From Ifrita kowaldi (Eukaryota > Chordata > Aves > Passeriformes > Cinclosomatidae): a stretch of 64,000 bases of DNA. The stretch is taken from NCBI GenBank assembly GCA_013398055.1, contig VZRS01015011.1:207330-271329 (forward strand), in the 5' to 3' direction. Of the stretch, positions 12,501 through 27,500 are shown piece after piece; positions within the stretch are counted from its first letter, which is position 1; every line of letters begins with the position of its first letter. A program made the position numbers and the translations under genes. The notes below the pieces were generated by a model, which saw only the letters and a list, made by a program, of their open reading frames with translations, searched no databases and was not told the origin of the DNA.

Positions 12501-15500
12501 GCCTGACAAATCATATAGTTTAACATTTCATGAAGTTGTGTGAGAAGATCAGATTTGTAAAAAAGTATTGAGGTGGCTTTATCTTGGTAGTAGTTCACAT
12601 CTCTGTGCTACAAAAAGCATAGGAAAACACTGCAATGCAACTTTGTTCTTCCTTTTTTTCCTAAAGAGAACATTCATTTCTGCTGCAATGTAGAGTTTAC
12701 AGTGTTCCTTAAGCACAGCACAGTACTGCATGTACGAGAGACGTGCTGAACTATTTTTTACAGAAATTATCCATTTCTGAAAAATCATATAAGCAGCCTG
12801 TGAAATGGGGTAACGCAAGCTTACCTCAAATGAGATATTTTTCTCTCCAGGCTATGACCTTTTATTTTAATAAGATCAAACAGACATTCTTCAACGAATA
12901 TTTTTGTTTAGAAATACAAATGACAAAAAAAAACCACACACAGTCTTCAAGCCTCCAGCCAGGACACAAAATTCATACTCTTGAAGGCTTAGTCACTGCC
13001 TATACCAGGAATGGTTATGGTTATAAAACCAGTTATTTTATATTGCAAAGACCCTGTCTTGTGCATTTTGTTCAAAAATACCAAAGTACTTGTGATTAGC
13101 AAAAGGTTTCAGCATTACCTCAGCAAAACCCACGAGATGCTTTAATCACTTGTCTGAGCTGCCTACCTAGACTATATTCCTCTTTCTTAATGCTTCTAGA
13201 ATAAGAACTTCTGATAAAAGTATGATAATATGGAAAAAAATGACATGAAGCATATGGCTTTGAATGTCAGACATTTTTATTTTTAAACTTTTAAAAGATT
13301 CTACTAGAATAATTAGTATCTCAACACAAGCACTCGTTCTTCCAGTAATATATTCTCACAGTGAAGCAACTGAGGTTTTCTGAGAAGAAACAGTGGGGTT
13401 TAAAGTTTACAGTGTAACACACCAGTAACAGTTTACAATATAAATACTAGCATACCTGTCATTGCTTTCATTAAGGTGTGGATGCAAGTAGTTTTTCCCG
13501 CACCACTAGGTCCTAGTGTCATCAGTCCATGCCTTACTCTCTGGGTTTCAAAAAGCTGGATAACTTTCAGTTTCCAAGGAGGATGACAAACAAGGCCAGA
13601 TTCCTCCACCTAAGAGACAGTGACAGAAAACCAAATTACTATTATTTTAGAGTGCAAAATACATTTTGATGCCTTTAGATAGATAGATAGGTATATACAG
13701 ATATAGATTGATATAGATATACCTTCAACAGATTATTACACTCTTTGTAAAGGCTTTTTGTATATAAAAAAACCGAAACTGTTGGAAAAAGAAGATACAT
13801 TTGGTATTCAAACACTCATTCAGAAAAATAAGGTAAAATAAGGTATAATGTATATAATAATAATCTATTACATATCTATTAGATAATCTATTAGATATAG
13901 CAATAATATACCTATTTTTTAAAATATATGCACACCAGATATTCTTAAATTTGCCCTATTGAAATGTTACAAACCTAATGGGAAATTAAATAGAAGAAAT
14001 CTCATTGTAGGTAAATCTTTTCTCAAGTTCATATTCCAATTGTTAAGACTTTAGACAAATACTAAATCCTGGATCACATAAGGCAAGCTCATATACATGC
14101 ATTTTTCAAACTGGACCCCAGTAACCATGACTCAAGAAAACCACAGGACACTATAATCCCAATTTTGTGACCTCCTGAAGAATAAGCTTAATAATAATTT
14201 GTCAGTGGTAAAGATTTATGGAAAAGCTTACTCTTCCACTAAACAGTAAAATATAATATTGCCAGCTGGATAGACTCCACAACAACAATTTTCTTAGATG
14301 TCATATCGTGATAGTTATGCCACAGCACCACAGATCACGAGAAACATTACCTGTTTGTCAATGGCTGCTTCAAGTTCAGGATAGCCGGCTTTATCAAGCT
14401 GAATATCTGGAAACAGATCTTCAATTAGACTCAGAAATAAGGGTTCATCTTCATCAATCTAGTGAAAATCAGGGGAAACAAAAATCCACACAGATTAAAA
14501 CCTGTTCTATTTATTTTATCATCTTTAAAAAGAACAATCCCTAAATCCTGAAGACCTAAAGAAATGCTTGAGAACATAAGGAACCATCTACAGTAATCCT
14601 CTAGGTGTTAAACACTAGAAGGACACAGAAGAAAGAGATCATGTGATGCTTCTATTAGTCAAAATAAACCACTAACATGCAGACTGAATTTCTTACAGTA
14701 AATTTTAGCAATAACATTTAGAAAATTGTCTGTTTTATTTGGTATTAAAAAAAAATAAGCATCACAGCAACAGAAGAGGTTTGTTAGGTACTTAGGTGAG
14801 ATGGTACTCATTTCTATGAATAACAGATTATTTCAAAAGAGTGACTACATACTTCGGGACAACGTTTCAAAAGAAGTTACTGCAGAGACATCTATTTTGT
14901 CACTTATTTCTAAAGATAGCAGGGAAAATATGGAAAAAAATTCTGAACAAGTCAAGGTTCTACCCAGGTAGGAAGCCAAGCAACAGACAGCCCCTCGCTC
15001 ACTCCCTCCTCAGGGGGAGGGGAGTACTCAGGGTACTAAGAGAAATTTATCTCTATCCCAGCCAAAAATGTTGCACTCAGAGAATGAAACATTTCCAAGC
15101 TAGCTTCAGTGTAAAGGTCACATACAATCTTCTAGTGATCATGTAGCTCCAAAGTGCAGTTTAAATTATTTATCAGGCCCTCAGAACTTACCAGTTTAGA
15201 CAGGTTCATATCTCTCAGCACACGCATGACAATGGTAGATTCAGTATCTGTGGGATTTGCTCTTTTTGCTGCTCCCAGTGTACGCAGCACAGATAATATA
15301 TTCCGCAAGCCAAAATCATAATGCACCTAAAAGATATGTAAAGAAAATTTTCCCCAAGTTAACAGGGATGAAACAGCTCTTATTTACTATTTAAGACATG
15401 GATGGATATGTAGGACGAGTGGCACATGTTTCAATGCCTCCAAACATCCATCAACTATTCTTTGGCTGTATGACTATGGGTGACTTCACTCTCCCAGTCT

Positions 15501-18500
15501 GCTACCATCTATTAAAATCTAAGGTGTGACAGAAAAAAAATGTAATCATAAGTCATTGAATCAAGACAGGGTTCCCAAGGGCTACTGAGAAATAATTTAT
15601 CAGTATTATTTTGAATTCTCTGTGGCCCTTGGAGACTAAGAAACATCTGTACAAGCACAGGCAGCACAAACCAAATGCCTCTCAATCCACTCTGTAGGAC
15701 CAACAAAGGTTATATATAAAGCCTTTATTTGTCTCAGCCATCACCATCCATTAAAGCTAAATCTTAATAATAAGCAGTGTTCTGAATGAAAGCCCCATTC
15801 TTGCACCAACAACCTGCAGCAGGAGTTAATCTGCCAGGACATCAGAGGGGTGCATTACTAAACTACAAGTGTCACTTAGCTTACTTAGTGAACATGAACG
15901 TCTCCATTTTCTTCACATGAATATTTTGTGATTTCATATATAGTTTTCCCCTAAAATAATCAGGTTTCATCATATGAATATAATCACCTGCTTTGACAGT
16001 TGTTCTTCACACAGCTTATACAGTGTAAAGAATTTCCTTGCCAACACAACATTAGCAATAAAACCACAACTAGCCAATTTAACACGAATTATGATTTGAC
16101 GATCAGGAACCATCATAGCCACTGAACGGAAATTGATCTTCAAGTTTTCAGGAAGTTCTTGCCGTCCAGCATATCCCGGATTCTGGAGAGGAAAAACAGG
16201 TTCTGAAGCTGAGTGCACTTTGCACAAGGCGGATAATCAGCAAAGGAATATGCCATTTTGGTAGAGAAAAATGATTTGTTGGCCTTAAATCACATGTCAA
16301 AATGAATTGCCATACAGACTTACCACCATACCTCTACAGAATTTTAGTCTCTTTTAAATCTGTGAGATATGAAAAATGTTCCACCTAAGCATTTCAAATC
16401 CAAGTTTGTCTTACAGGTCCTATTTTTAATGGCCACTTCTACCTATATCTCTATGGCAATTTTTTTGTAATTGTAGCAAAAAGCATACTTTGGGCACCAG
16501 AATTTGGCATGCAGAAGCAATCTGAAATTGAGATAACTTGTATTTATGGTGCTGCTTGTATTTGTTAGCTGCATGTGCTTGATGTTATTGAAACAAGACC
16601 CCAAAAACTGTCTTTGCAGTAATGCTCAATGTTCTCAAACTATCAGTGAGTTAGTTCTCAGAACTGACTGACACAAGAGTTAGCGAGTACACTTAATATA
16701 CCAAGTTAGACTGGGTTATTGTACAATCATCACCGGCATATTAGAAATTTACTGAATACTTACCATAGTGAGAAAGATGCCAAATTCTGGGTTCATTTCC
16801 ACATTGTCTCCATCAGTAAAAATAAACCTTTTTTTACGTTTCTTCTTACATGTTAACACAATTGCTATTTGCTGTGCAGCTACTGATAGCACTGGTAAAT
16901 CAATACGATTGAATTCATCAAAGCAACCCCAGGAGCCAGACTGAGCAAGACCTTCAAAGAAAACAGCAACTAAGCATGTGACCATTATGTTTTTAACACT
17001 TTTTTGGTGCAATTCACAAGACAAAAATTAGGTTAATCTACTTCAGGGGGAGAAAAAAAAGTGTTTATTTTTGAGGGGTGGGAAAGGAAGAAAGAGAAGA
17101 ATTTTTTTTTTTCAAGTAAGAATATGCAAGTTCCCAAAGTCCTTAAGATTGTCTAGGATACTATGTTCTTTGGTTTCTTCTCCTTTTCTTATATCTTGAA
17201 TGTTTTTCTGTCCCTCTTTACCCTCCAAGAAAAATTCCTGCAGTAATTCTATGAAAGTATGACAGGTTGTCAATAACTCATTGCACATATTAAAATGAAC
17301 GATACAGTTGGATTCACTGGAAAAGAAGCTGGACATCAGTCTGCAGCAGAACTGCATTTTTACTCAGATTTTTGGGGGAAAACAAAACAGAATCATAGAT
17401 ACAGTCACTTGCAACAATACATTGGTCAAAAATCTCCATTTGATCTCTAATTTAATATCTGCCATGATTGACAGGTATCAATTTCAGATGCCTAAAGAAA
17501 TGTCATCTGCACCTAACTTCAGTGAACTCTACCAACTGTTTTTAACATATATAGCACTATCCATGCATTTCCTTCTACTGACAGGAACTTCAACATTTGA
17601 AGGAGACAAAATACTGACATTCATAACAAGATATTAATTACTTGCAGTTATTAAAAGGCTGAAACCATCTGCCAGTTATGCATCAACCTTGTTTTAAAAA
17701 GATGTGCAAGATGTGCTCTTAGCATTTGAAACTTTCATGTAATTCATAAAATCATATAATCCCAGGATATCCTGACTTACAAAGGACTCATGAGGATCAA
17801 CAAGTACAAGTCCTGACTCCACAAACGTGTATCTAAAAGTTAAACCATATATATAAGATAGTTGTCTAAGCACTATACGGACACTAATAGGCTTGAGACA
17901 CCAATGACTTCCTTGGCGAATTTGTTCCAGTGCTTGACCACACTCTCAGTGAATATCAAGCTTGAATTTCACCCGATGCAGCTTCAAGCCATTCCCCCAT
18001 GTCCTATTACCAGATACCAGAGAGATCAGCACCTCCATCTCCGCTCCCACTCATGAGGAAGTTATAAACAGTTCCCTCTCCTCAGTCTCCCTTTCTCAAA
18101 GCAACACAACTGTAGTATATTCAGCTGTTCTTCTTAAGTCATGCCCTCTAGCTCTTTCACCATCTTTTTTGCTCTCATTTGGACACATTACAGTATTTTT
18201 ATATGCTGTTATATTGTTGACTCCAGAACTGCAAAGAGTACTTGATCTGAGGCCACTCCAAAGCTGAGTATAGTGAAACAATCACTTTCTCTGCCCAGTT
18301 AGTTCTACTGTGCTTAGTGCACCAGAGAAAACAGTTGACTGGTTGGCCAACAGCTTACCTTTGGTCCGCATCTTACCTTTGAAGATCCTCCCAAGTCCTC
18401 GGAAATCCATCTGGTCTGAACAGTTGAAGACCACTACGTATTTTCCAAGGCACCGTCCCATATCTTTCACAGTTTCAGTTTTTCCAGTTCCTGCAGGCCC

Positions 18501-21500
18501 CACAGGTGCTCCACCCATGTTCATGCCCAAAGCTTGAGCCAAAGTGATGTAACATCTAAAAGGCAGCAATCAATCAGGCTGCAGCAGACAGTTTTCTGTA
18601 TGGTGCCAGGGGAACTTACACAAGGTCTGATTTAAGGAGAAAAGGGAAGTGCTGAAATTATATTCCACTAATTACAATTTAGATCAGTAAGGACAAAACC
18701 CCTTCACTCAGTCTCTGCTGGAGGGAATATTAAGGTTCATTTCATCATACATAAAGTGAAAGAACAGATAATCCTCAATTATCAGCAACCTGAAAGATCA
18801 CAAGAAGGGAAGAAAGCAGATGCAGAGATGCTGCTTAATCTTAGTTTGATTAGCTTGGATACTGATTTATTTTATCTGGAGTAGTTTTGAAATACGTTAT
18901 ACTGTGGAGAGCAATAACGAAAGACAGCTAACCTTTCCCTTCTCATCCATCTTTAAAATTTGATCACATAGTGCATCCCATTTTCATAAATGGAACATCT
19001 GTGTATAATGCAGCAAAACACCAGCTAATAATTATATATCAAGGCTAGCATTAGAATTTTTTTTGTACAGAGTAGTTAAAAAAACAAAACAAACAATGCC
19101 CTTATTTTGCCAATGAAGAGTTATAAAGCATTCTTTGCGCTGAGTTAGACAGGTAGATCTCTCTGTTAATAGGATTGCAATTCTTTTAACATCCTTTTAG
19201 ATCAAAGATCTCCAAACTACTGCAGCTGAATAAAATTGTTTTTCCTGTCTATTCTTCCTTAGCTCTTTCCATTAGCTTGTCTGTAAACACCTACTTTTGT
19301 CCTGTATCTCTACATATTTTATCTGTTGGATATATCTGATCCTCAGATATATTGGCTTCACATACATAAGAATGAAGGTCACGTACATCATGCATGTGGA
19401 GACCAATGCAAGTACGTGGCAGAAAATAAGTTGGAAATTATTCACATTATAGGGCACAGAAACAAAAATACTGAAGCATTCCGTATGAAATTACTGACTT
19501 TGACAAGACTGTGAAAGATAAACCCTGCAGAGACCAATTTTGCATCCAACAGGAATGACTAAATCGTTCTTGTAAAAGCTAAGGTTTGGCAGCAAAGAAT
19601 AAAAGTAAAAAATTAGTCTTTTTCACCTGTCTGTAAGAGGTGTTATGACAAGCCTGTCAGTACAGCCCAAGAATTCATTCTGGTATGTGAAGCTCACATC
19701 AGTGATCTTAATCACCATTTTATCAGAGTCTTCATTAAAATAAAATCTGCATTGTTTCAGCCACTCAAAGTCCGTAGGGCTCTTGATATGCATGCAGCAC
19801 TAAGAAAAGAGGGAAGACAAGGCTGCGGCATTCATGGTTAACATTTACTTTCACTTTTGTATTATGGCATCTAAGTAGTAGATGCAAAGGCAGTACTGCA
19901 AACATCATGAAAGGCATAAAGAACAGCTAGCAACAAAAGAATAGTGGAGAAACTATCTGGATTTTTAACACAGAAATTGGTAATGTATTATTGCTCAGTC
20001 GCATACTTAGGCAGAGGAACTTCAGGCTTTAGACAAGTGTGTCAAAATTCAAAGTACAAATGAACAGTCCCTAACCATTAAGAGTCATTAAGTTCAGTTT
20101 ACCCTTAAAATTGCCATTCCTTTTAGTCATCTCTACCACTTTAGTTTTACATGAGTTGGAAGTACATAATGTGATATTTGATTTTATAAACTGCTATAAG
20201 AATTGTAAGAAATCACACGCATATTAGGAAAAAAAATATTTCAAGGCAGTGTCATGGTGCTGATACTATCTAAGAAATTCAACAGAGCTGAGAATAAGTC
20301 AAAGTTTCTCTATCAAATATTAAAACAGGATTTTAAAAAATGTCATTCATTTTGTATCTAAAAATTAGATTTTACATAAAATGATTATAACTAGAACCAA
20401 ATGAGTCTACAACGAAAAGATAAATGCCTGCCTATCAACAATGGGCTATAACTCAATAATCTTTTCTTGAACAGCTTAATTTCAGAAATCAGGTCCAGGG
20501 TTTCCTATAGGTGAAAGGGTACACTAGCTTTAAGTTTGATTAAGCTAAATACTTTCATTTTCCTTACTTTAGCATCCTGTGTCAGCATGAGAAGGTGTAA
20601 CGTGACTAAAGAAATCCCTAAGTAATAATTAAGTATGCTATTGAAACTAGAACAGAGAGGATACCAGCTTCAACAAGCTTCAAACTTTTTACTGTATTAA
20701 AACTCTATATTCATTTTATTTACTTGTGGAAATTCAAAATGCAGTCCAGAGAAAGAACAATTACTTGCAACAAAATGTATGAGGAAAAAAGAAGTCCCTA
20801 ACTGATCATGCAACAGAGGCACTTAAATTTAGTGGACCAACAGGAAACATAAAAATTCTGCTACTGCTTGGGGAGAGGAAAACTCATTGAATAATTTAAA
20901 AGGAACTTATGACATGGTTGAAGCAACATCAGCATTTTTATAATATTCCAGGACATATAATCATTACAGTCATGAAATTAAATGTTTATCTTATGAGGCA
21001 AGAGTTCATAGGTATCGTAATATTTTCTTATCATTTCACATTGTTTTGTGTGGAAAACCCCTCATAACTCATTGTTAATTTTTTAATACTTACAAGACCA
21101 TCAAAAATGTCCCTCTGATGCACATGAATAGTGATTAATGTCTCATATTTAACTCGCTCAACTGGACTAAGGTCTTTTGTTGTCATATCTATCAACATGT
21201 TCAGAAGATCCAGGAAAAACTGGTTCGTCTTACGCATAACTTTTTTATCGTTTTTGGCAAGAGTCAAAGCTTCTTCTGAGTCTCTTGTCCAAATCATTTG
21301 GATCCCCAATAGCCCAACCTTAGGAAACATAGAAGTATATGCTTCATAATCTTTTCTCTTTCACCTAAAAGGTACATTCAAGACACAGGAAAACTAAAGA
21401 AATGGTTCTCCTACTATACGTATAAAATTACTTTTCGTGCACTCATACAGAGGTCATTCAACCCATGCATTTGTTTTGTGTGTCCCAAATCCATCCAGAA

Positions 21501-24500
21501 ATGCATAGTTAAGTCTGTACTTCAGTCTTGTAGATACTGCCTACAGTCCCTTGCTTATACAACTGCTCAATATAATTTACAGTATATATAAAAATACTAT
21601 GTGTAACAAATATAGTTTATATAAATATTAACTAACCAGTGAATAATTAGTGCTTCAATTTGAATTTTTTTTCTGGTAATTCACAGAGTCTTTATTCCAT
21701 CTACAACAACATTCATTTCACAAGTGAAGCTTCTACTAAGAAAATAATTTTCCCTCAACACTACCCTCAATTTCAAATCTTTAACAATACATAGCATTAT
21801 CCTGCATATATGAACAAACATACAATTTTGCTTCTTTTCCTCCAGTAGTCAAGTATTAAGCTTGTAAAGAAATAGTGTTAACATCATTACATTAATTTGT
21901 TGCATTCAGCATCCTTTTTAAACAAGAGCTTTAAGGTAACTTATCTGCTTTTGGTTTCACCTATGTGAAGCGTAACTTAAAAGATTGTGATGATTCAAAT
22001 GAAATTAAATGCTGTTTTTGCATTTAACACTGGCTACAACTTCGAATGCAAAGACAAGAAAAAAAACTGATGCATATCTGTGAATAATTCTTCATTCATT
22101 TAACAATGATACTACCTGGGCTGGGTAAGTAGAAAGAAATTCAGTAATTTGGAAACTTGTTTCCTGGATGTCCATAGCTGCCTGGCGAATAACTTGATGC
22201 AGTGATAGCTGGGATTCCTTCAGGAGAGAACTGAGCCAAACTTCCACATTACCTTCAGCCATTACAGGCCTAGTCAGCTCTACAGTCTCACCCTCTCGTG
22301 AACTAATTGACAATATACGATCATATATCTAATGAAAGCAAAAAATACCTTGTGTTTATAGATATGTTGTTTGTCTTTACAATAATTTGTATTTTTCTGC
22401 AATCACTCCTTTAAACTGATTTAAGTAACTAATAAATTATATCAACTTGCTCAATGAAATGTAAAGGTTATTAAATCATTACTTTGCTATGCAGAAAGGC
22501 TTTAAACAAAATACTGAACATGAATACATGAACAAGAAGACAAAACCCAATATATTGACAATCCCGAATTTCACTGAAGTTTCAATGGCAATCCTGTGCC
22601 ATGTGCTCAAGGATGACCCTGCTTCATCAGGGAGGTTGGACCAGATGACCTTCTCTGGTCCCTTCCAACCTGACCCATTCTGTGATTCTGTGACAACATA
22701 TACTTTCTGGACACAATAAAGGAAACCTTCCCCCATCACTGGTGGGTTAATAGCCTAACAAAATTTACAGCATTAGAATCAAAAATAATGTAAACAGAAA
22801 AGGAACATCGACAACCAAAGGAATTTCAAAAGCATGGGGAGGTAAATTAGTTTCTAAGAAAATGCATATATAAGGAAAAAATTTTGCTATCTGTTCTTGT
22901 AAAAGGTATCAGAAAAGTGTTCTTCAAACACCATGTCTGAAGGCATGGTAAGGACAACTCAGAAAAAGGAGAGACAGTAGATACACTTTTTCTTACAATC
23001 AAAAAATGAATGGAGAAGTACAAATACAGTCAAAGACACAAATAAGCTCATAAAGACTCAAAAGCTTATTTGAGAGGATGACACAGAAAAATGTTCAGTA
23101 CATGGTTTGGGTTTTTCTGAAATTTAAGCACTGGTGCAAATTTTTTGTTTGCTATTCTACATGAAGTTTCACTATGACATAAATGAAGATACGAAACTAA
23201 ATCTTAAATGAAGAAAACCTACTTTCAAATAGTTGATGAACGTGGTAAATAGCATCAAATAGTTGATGAACGTGGTAAAACAACTGGATGCCTTGTGCAA
23301 CCAACTAGCGCTCTAAATTAGCAAGTATCACACATTGTCAATGTGAGGGAATGTAACACTGAGGTGTGGGCAGTACATACCTTTTCATGGAACCTGACGG
23401 TTTTAATGTTGTCAAACACGTTCAGCAGATGTGCCTGTATATTATGAGAATTGGATGCCTGGCCAAGAATTTCTAAGAGAGCAGGATCTGACACAAAGAA
23501 GAATCGTGGAAATAGCAGGCGCTTTTTCTCCAGGTACCTGCATTTTTTTAAAAATTGGTACAGAAGCCAGGAGGGGATAGATGGTAAGTGATTTAGGTTA
23601 ATTTATACATCCTTTCCTCTTTGAAAGTAGTATTTCTCACAATTTATTATTCCAATTTTTATCTGTAGCAATGACTATTTTTATCCATCATACATTCATG
23701 TTAAGCATCTGATTTAAAGCTACTCTCTTAGTATCAGAAATCATTTCATGGAAAACTTTTATTATTTGCTATAATCTAAACACCAGTAAAAAGAAAAGAA
23801 ACTAAACTGAAATAAAATGTTTTTACATTAACTCTTTCACTTGCTATTTACATCTCTCAATCTGAATTTCTCCCAGATCTGTGAAAGTGTGAATGGGACA
23901 CAAATCTAGACTGCCTTCTGGATTGAAACTAGGCTAAAATCAGCTTTGTTTTCAACAGAGGTAGACAGTGAGTGACAGCCACAAATCAAATACTTATCAC
24001 TGAGTTGGTAGAACTTTCTTTGGAGGTGTTGTATCATCCTGCTAACTCGTCTGCTCAGTTCAAGTGAATTCATAGTAAAATAAGAACATGATCTTTGCAA
24101 AGTTCATGGGACAGTACTTGAGCAATTGCTCTTTGCCTAGTTACACAGTGCTCAACCATCTGGCCGAGAATGTGGTCTCGTAGTAATCTTACCCTGTGAG
24201 CGATTTCTGACAGATTTCAAGCTGTTCCAGTAAATGTGGCAATAGCTGTCCCATTATTTCATCTCCAACACAGCACTGAACAACATTAGGTATTTCATGA
24301 GCTCGGGTCATGATCCTTACCCAGGATTTATCAATGTTAGAGAAACGCTTTGCTTCCTGTTGAAACATGACAATGAATGTGGAATGGAAGAAATGGAGGC
24401 AGGAAGAGAGAAGAGGAAAAAGGCACCTGCTTGCAGAACCAGCACCCAGTCATCTCAACAGCAGTCTTCTCACTAGTAATCACGTCTTCTAGAAATTTTT

Positions 24501-27500
24501 CAGCTTAGAAAAACACATTTCTTTCTGCTTACACAATACAGCTTATGTTATACTTGGCTGTCAAGCCTGCTATTTACTTCCTCTTACAATCACTTCTAGA
24601 GAAAACGACAGAAAACTTGTTATACTTGAATTGAGTGCTTCAAATTTGAAGATTTTTTTTACTAAAACTAAAGTTCATTTTTAGTTTGAAAAGACATGTA
24701 GGAAAGTTTAAGACAAGGATTCCTAGCTCCTAGTATACTAGTAGTACGTACTACTAGGCTAGGCTACTACTAGGCACAATGTTTAAATACATATTGGTTA
24801 ACAGCTAAACAAGCTAGAAATAAAAAGATCAAATAAACCACACAATTTTATTATTCTTTCTCACACCATACTTTCTATTGGCACTGCTTACCTAATTTCC
24901 TAGCAAGACCAGTTTTGTTAAATACCAAAAGAAATTAAGTTTATGTTACTGCATCAATTATGACACCACAGTTAAGTCTTATCCTTAAAATGTTGATAAG
25001 CAAACTGAAAAACTGCATGTCTAGAAACCTTTGGAAGCTGCTTTGCTATGTCACCACCAATAAAAACAGCTTCTAAATAAATCCACAAGTTCTGCACAGT
25101 CAGCCAGTTCTCAATGATATCTGTTGTGTTGGAAAGATAGTGCAGCCATTTCTGAATCTGTGCCTTGAAGGGAGTATTGTATCTACAATTAAAAAAAAAA
25201 AAAAAAGAGAGAGACATTTCTTTATTTCAAGAAGAAAACAAGACTCTTGAAAAGCAGCATATAAGTCACAGGATGAGGAATAATTTTTCTGCTTGAAATT
25301 TTTCAAGTGAAAGTAAAAAACCTATATTCAATTCAGCTAGTTGGCAGTCCTAAATCAAATCAGCTCCAGCTTGCTGCTGTATACACAAGGTGCATAGCAC
25401 AGCTCCGACCCAACAGAAGTGAAATGGGAACAAGATTTCAATTTCACTCTAAGCTAAAGTGGCTTCAAAAAGGGACTACGCAACATCTTGAAAGCTGTAA
25501 ACTCACAGAGTTCCTGAACTCTCCCTAAACTCCTGCTTTTGAGCATCTGCCTGATGATCAGGTTCTGTGTTCCTTATTTTATCTGTGTCCTTTGCCACGT
25601 GAAACCAGACAATCTGAAGCTCACTTTAACTGGGATTTTCAGCACCTTTTGCATGAGGCAATGGCCTACCACAGGGGCAGAGTAGCAGTGCCTGTAACGC
25701 CCGAGGCATGCCTGCCACAGCCAGGTAGTGTTCTCCCTTATGTCCCCACTTTCTTTCACCAATGAAAACTGTCCAGTTGTTTATTTGGGAAATCTGAGCT
25801 GCATTTACATGTTTTCAAAAAACTTATTGGGGGGGATACACTAAATACAATAAGAACTAACCCATAAACAGTTCAAGGACAAGCAAGCTCTTAGGTTTTA
25901 TCTAGATGCTTATTTACCTTCTCTTCTGTGACAGATTTGTTCACTAAAACACAGCCTTTTGCTAATATTTTTATCTCTCCCCCCATTCCTTCCCTCCCTT
26001 TCCTGTTACCTGTTACTCATGAGAGAACCAAGAATCATCAAGCTGTCCTCCAGGGTAGCAATTGTTTCTGATGTGCTGTCACCTCTTAAAAGAAGTTCCC
26101 CACGAGTTTTAAAGTTTGCGAAGACAAACATTTTGTTATCCCATTCAGCTATCACTTGTTTTAACTTCTGCTCAATGTCTCTCTCTTTCACAGCACTTAT
26201 GCAGATATCCTTTAAGTAAACAGGATGCCAAAACAAGCTATTAATGCTTCAAGTCTCTGGTATACAAATCTAGCTCTCATTTCCTTTAACACTAGGTAAC
26301 ACTAGGCTCATGAGCAACTATTTGGTGGAAAGATCTACAGATACACAAACACCACAGCTAATAATCTGTAAACCACATCACAATTTAATCAATGCTGGGG
26401 GGAATAAAATAATAACATAGTGACTACTTTTCATATGTTTAATGTCCCAAAGCAAGGCACTCTCATAAATTAACTCCTGGGCCAAACTGCATGATTTAAA
26501 AAAGAGAAGTTGACACCACAAAATATTTGAGTCATTATTTTATACAAAAACCTCAAGTGATAGTTCATTTCTCTGTTCTTTTTGCAGAAATGTTTTGATT
26601 TCCTTCTTGCTACTGTTACTCCTATACTATACAAGCAGATTGTTTGATTTCATGTATCTATTCTTCTTCCTTCACAATACCTCTATTTCCTCTTTATATC
26701 TTAATAGCGGAGCTTCCATTATATTCCTCAGCTTGAATGTTTCACTCTCCACGTCAAATCTGTGTTCAGTGAGATCTGTAATCTGCTTCCAGTGCCGAGG
26801 CATCATTGCTTTACTTGACATGTGCTCAAGCAATGGGCAACATTCACTGAAGTCCTCTATGGTCTTCATTAGGTCAAAAAAAGGCTGCCACTCCTTTACA
26901 GCACGAGGGAGCTTATGGCACCTACGTTGAGATAAAGCAAGCTTTTTCAAAAAGTGCCAAATATTCTTTCTTTAAAGCCACAGTATATGGATTTTACAGC
27001 AGAACACAAGCCTTCCAAATTCAGGTTACCTCTAATTTAGAGCTTCTGTATGTGATTCTCCATGTGAGAAAATCGGTTTCCAGCCCATTTCAATGACTGA
27101 TAGCTGGGTAGGCACCCGCAGGCTCCCCTTAAGGAGTGTAGCTGCATAATTCTAATCCACCCTGTGCAAGTGATCTTCAAAACCAGTTGAAACACTTTAC
27201 ATCCTGATTTAATATTTTGGTGAGGCTAATGCTACCCACTGCTCTGAGCTCTAGAAAAACCCTGTTCCTCAGGGTTTCATGCTTTAAATTGTTTGATTCC
27301 TGGTTTGCTGAAAAGTTCAGCTTCTATGCATGCAATATAACCCATTTTGTAGAAAAACTATTCAGCAAATCACCAACTTGCCTTTGACATCTAGTGTAAA
27401 TCTGTCTTTCATGAAGAAAAATACTACAACAGAAAGGTGAAACTTTCCTTCATGGACAAAATAAATAACAATTTTAACATATATTCCAAGCTGATTAAAA

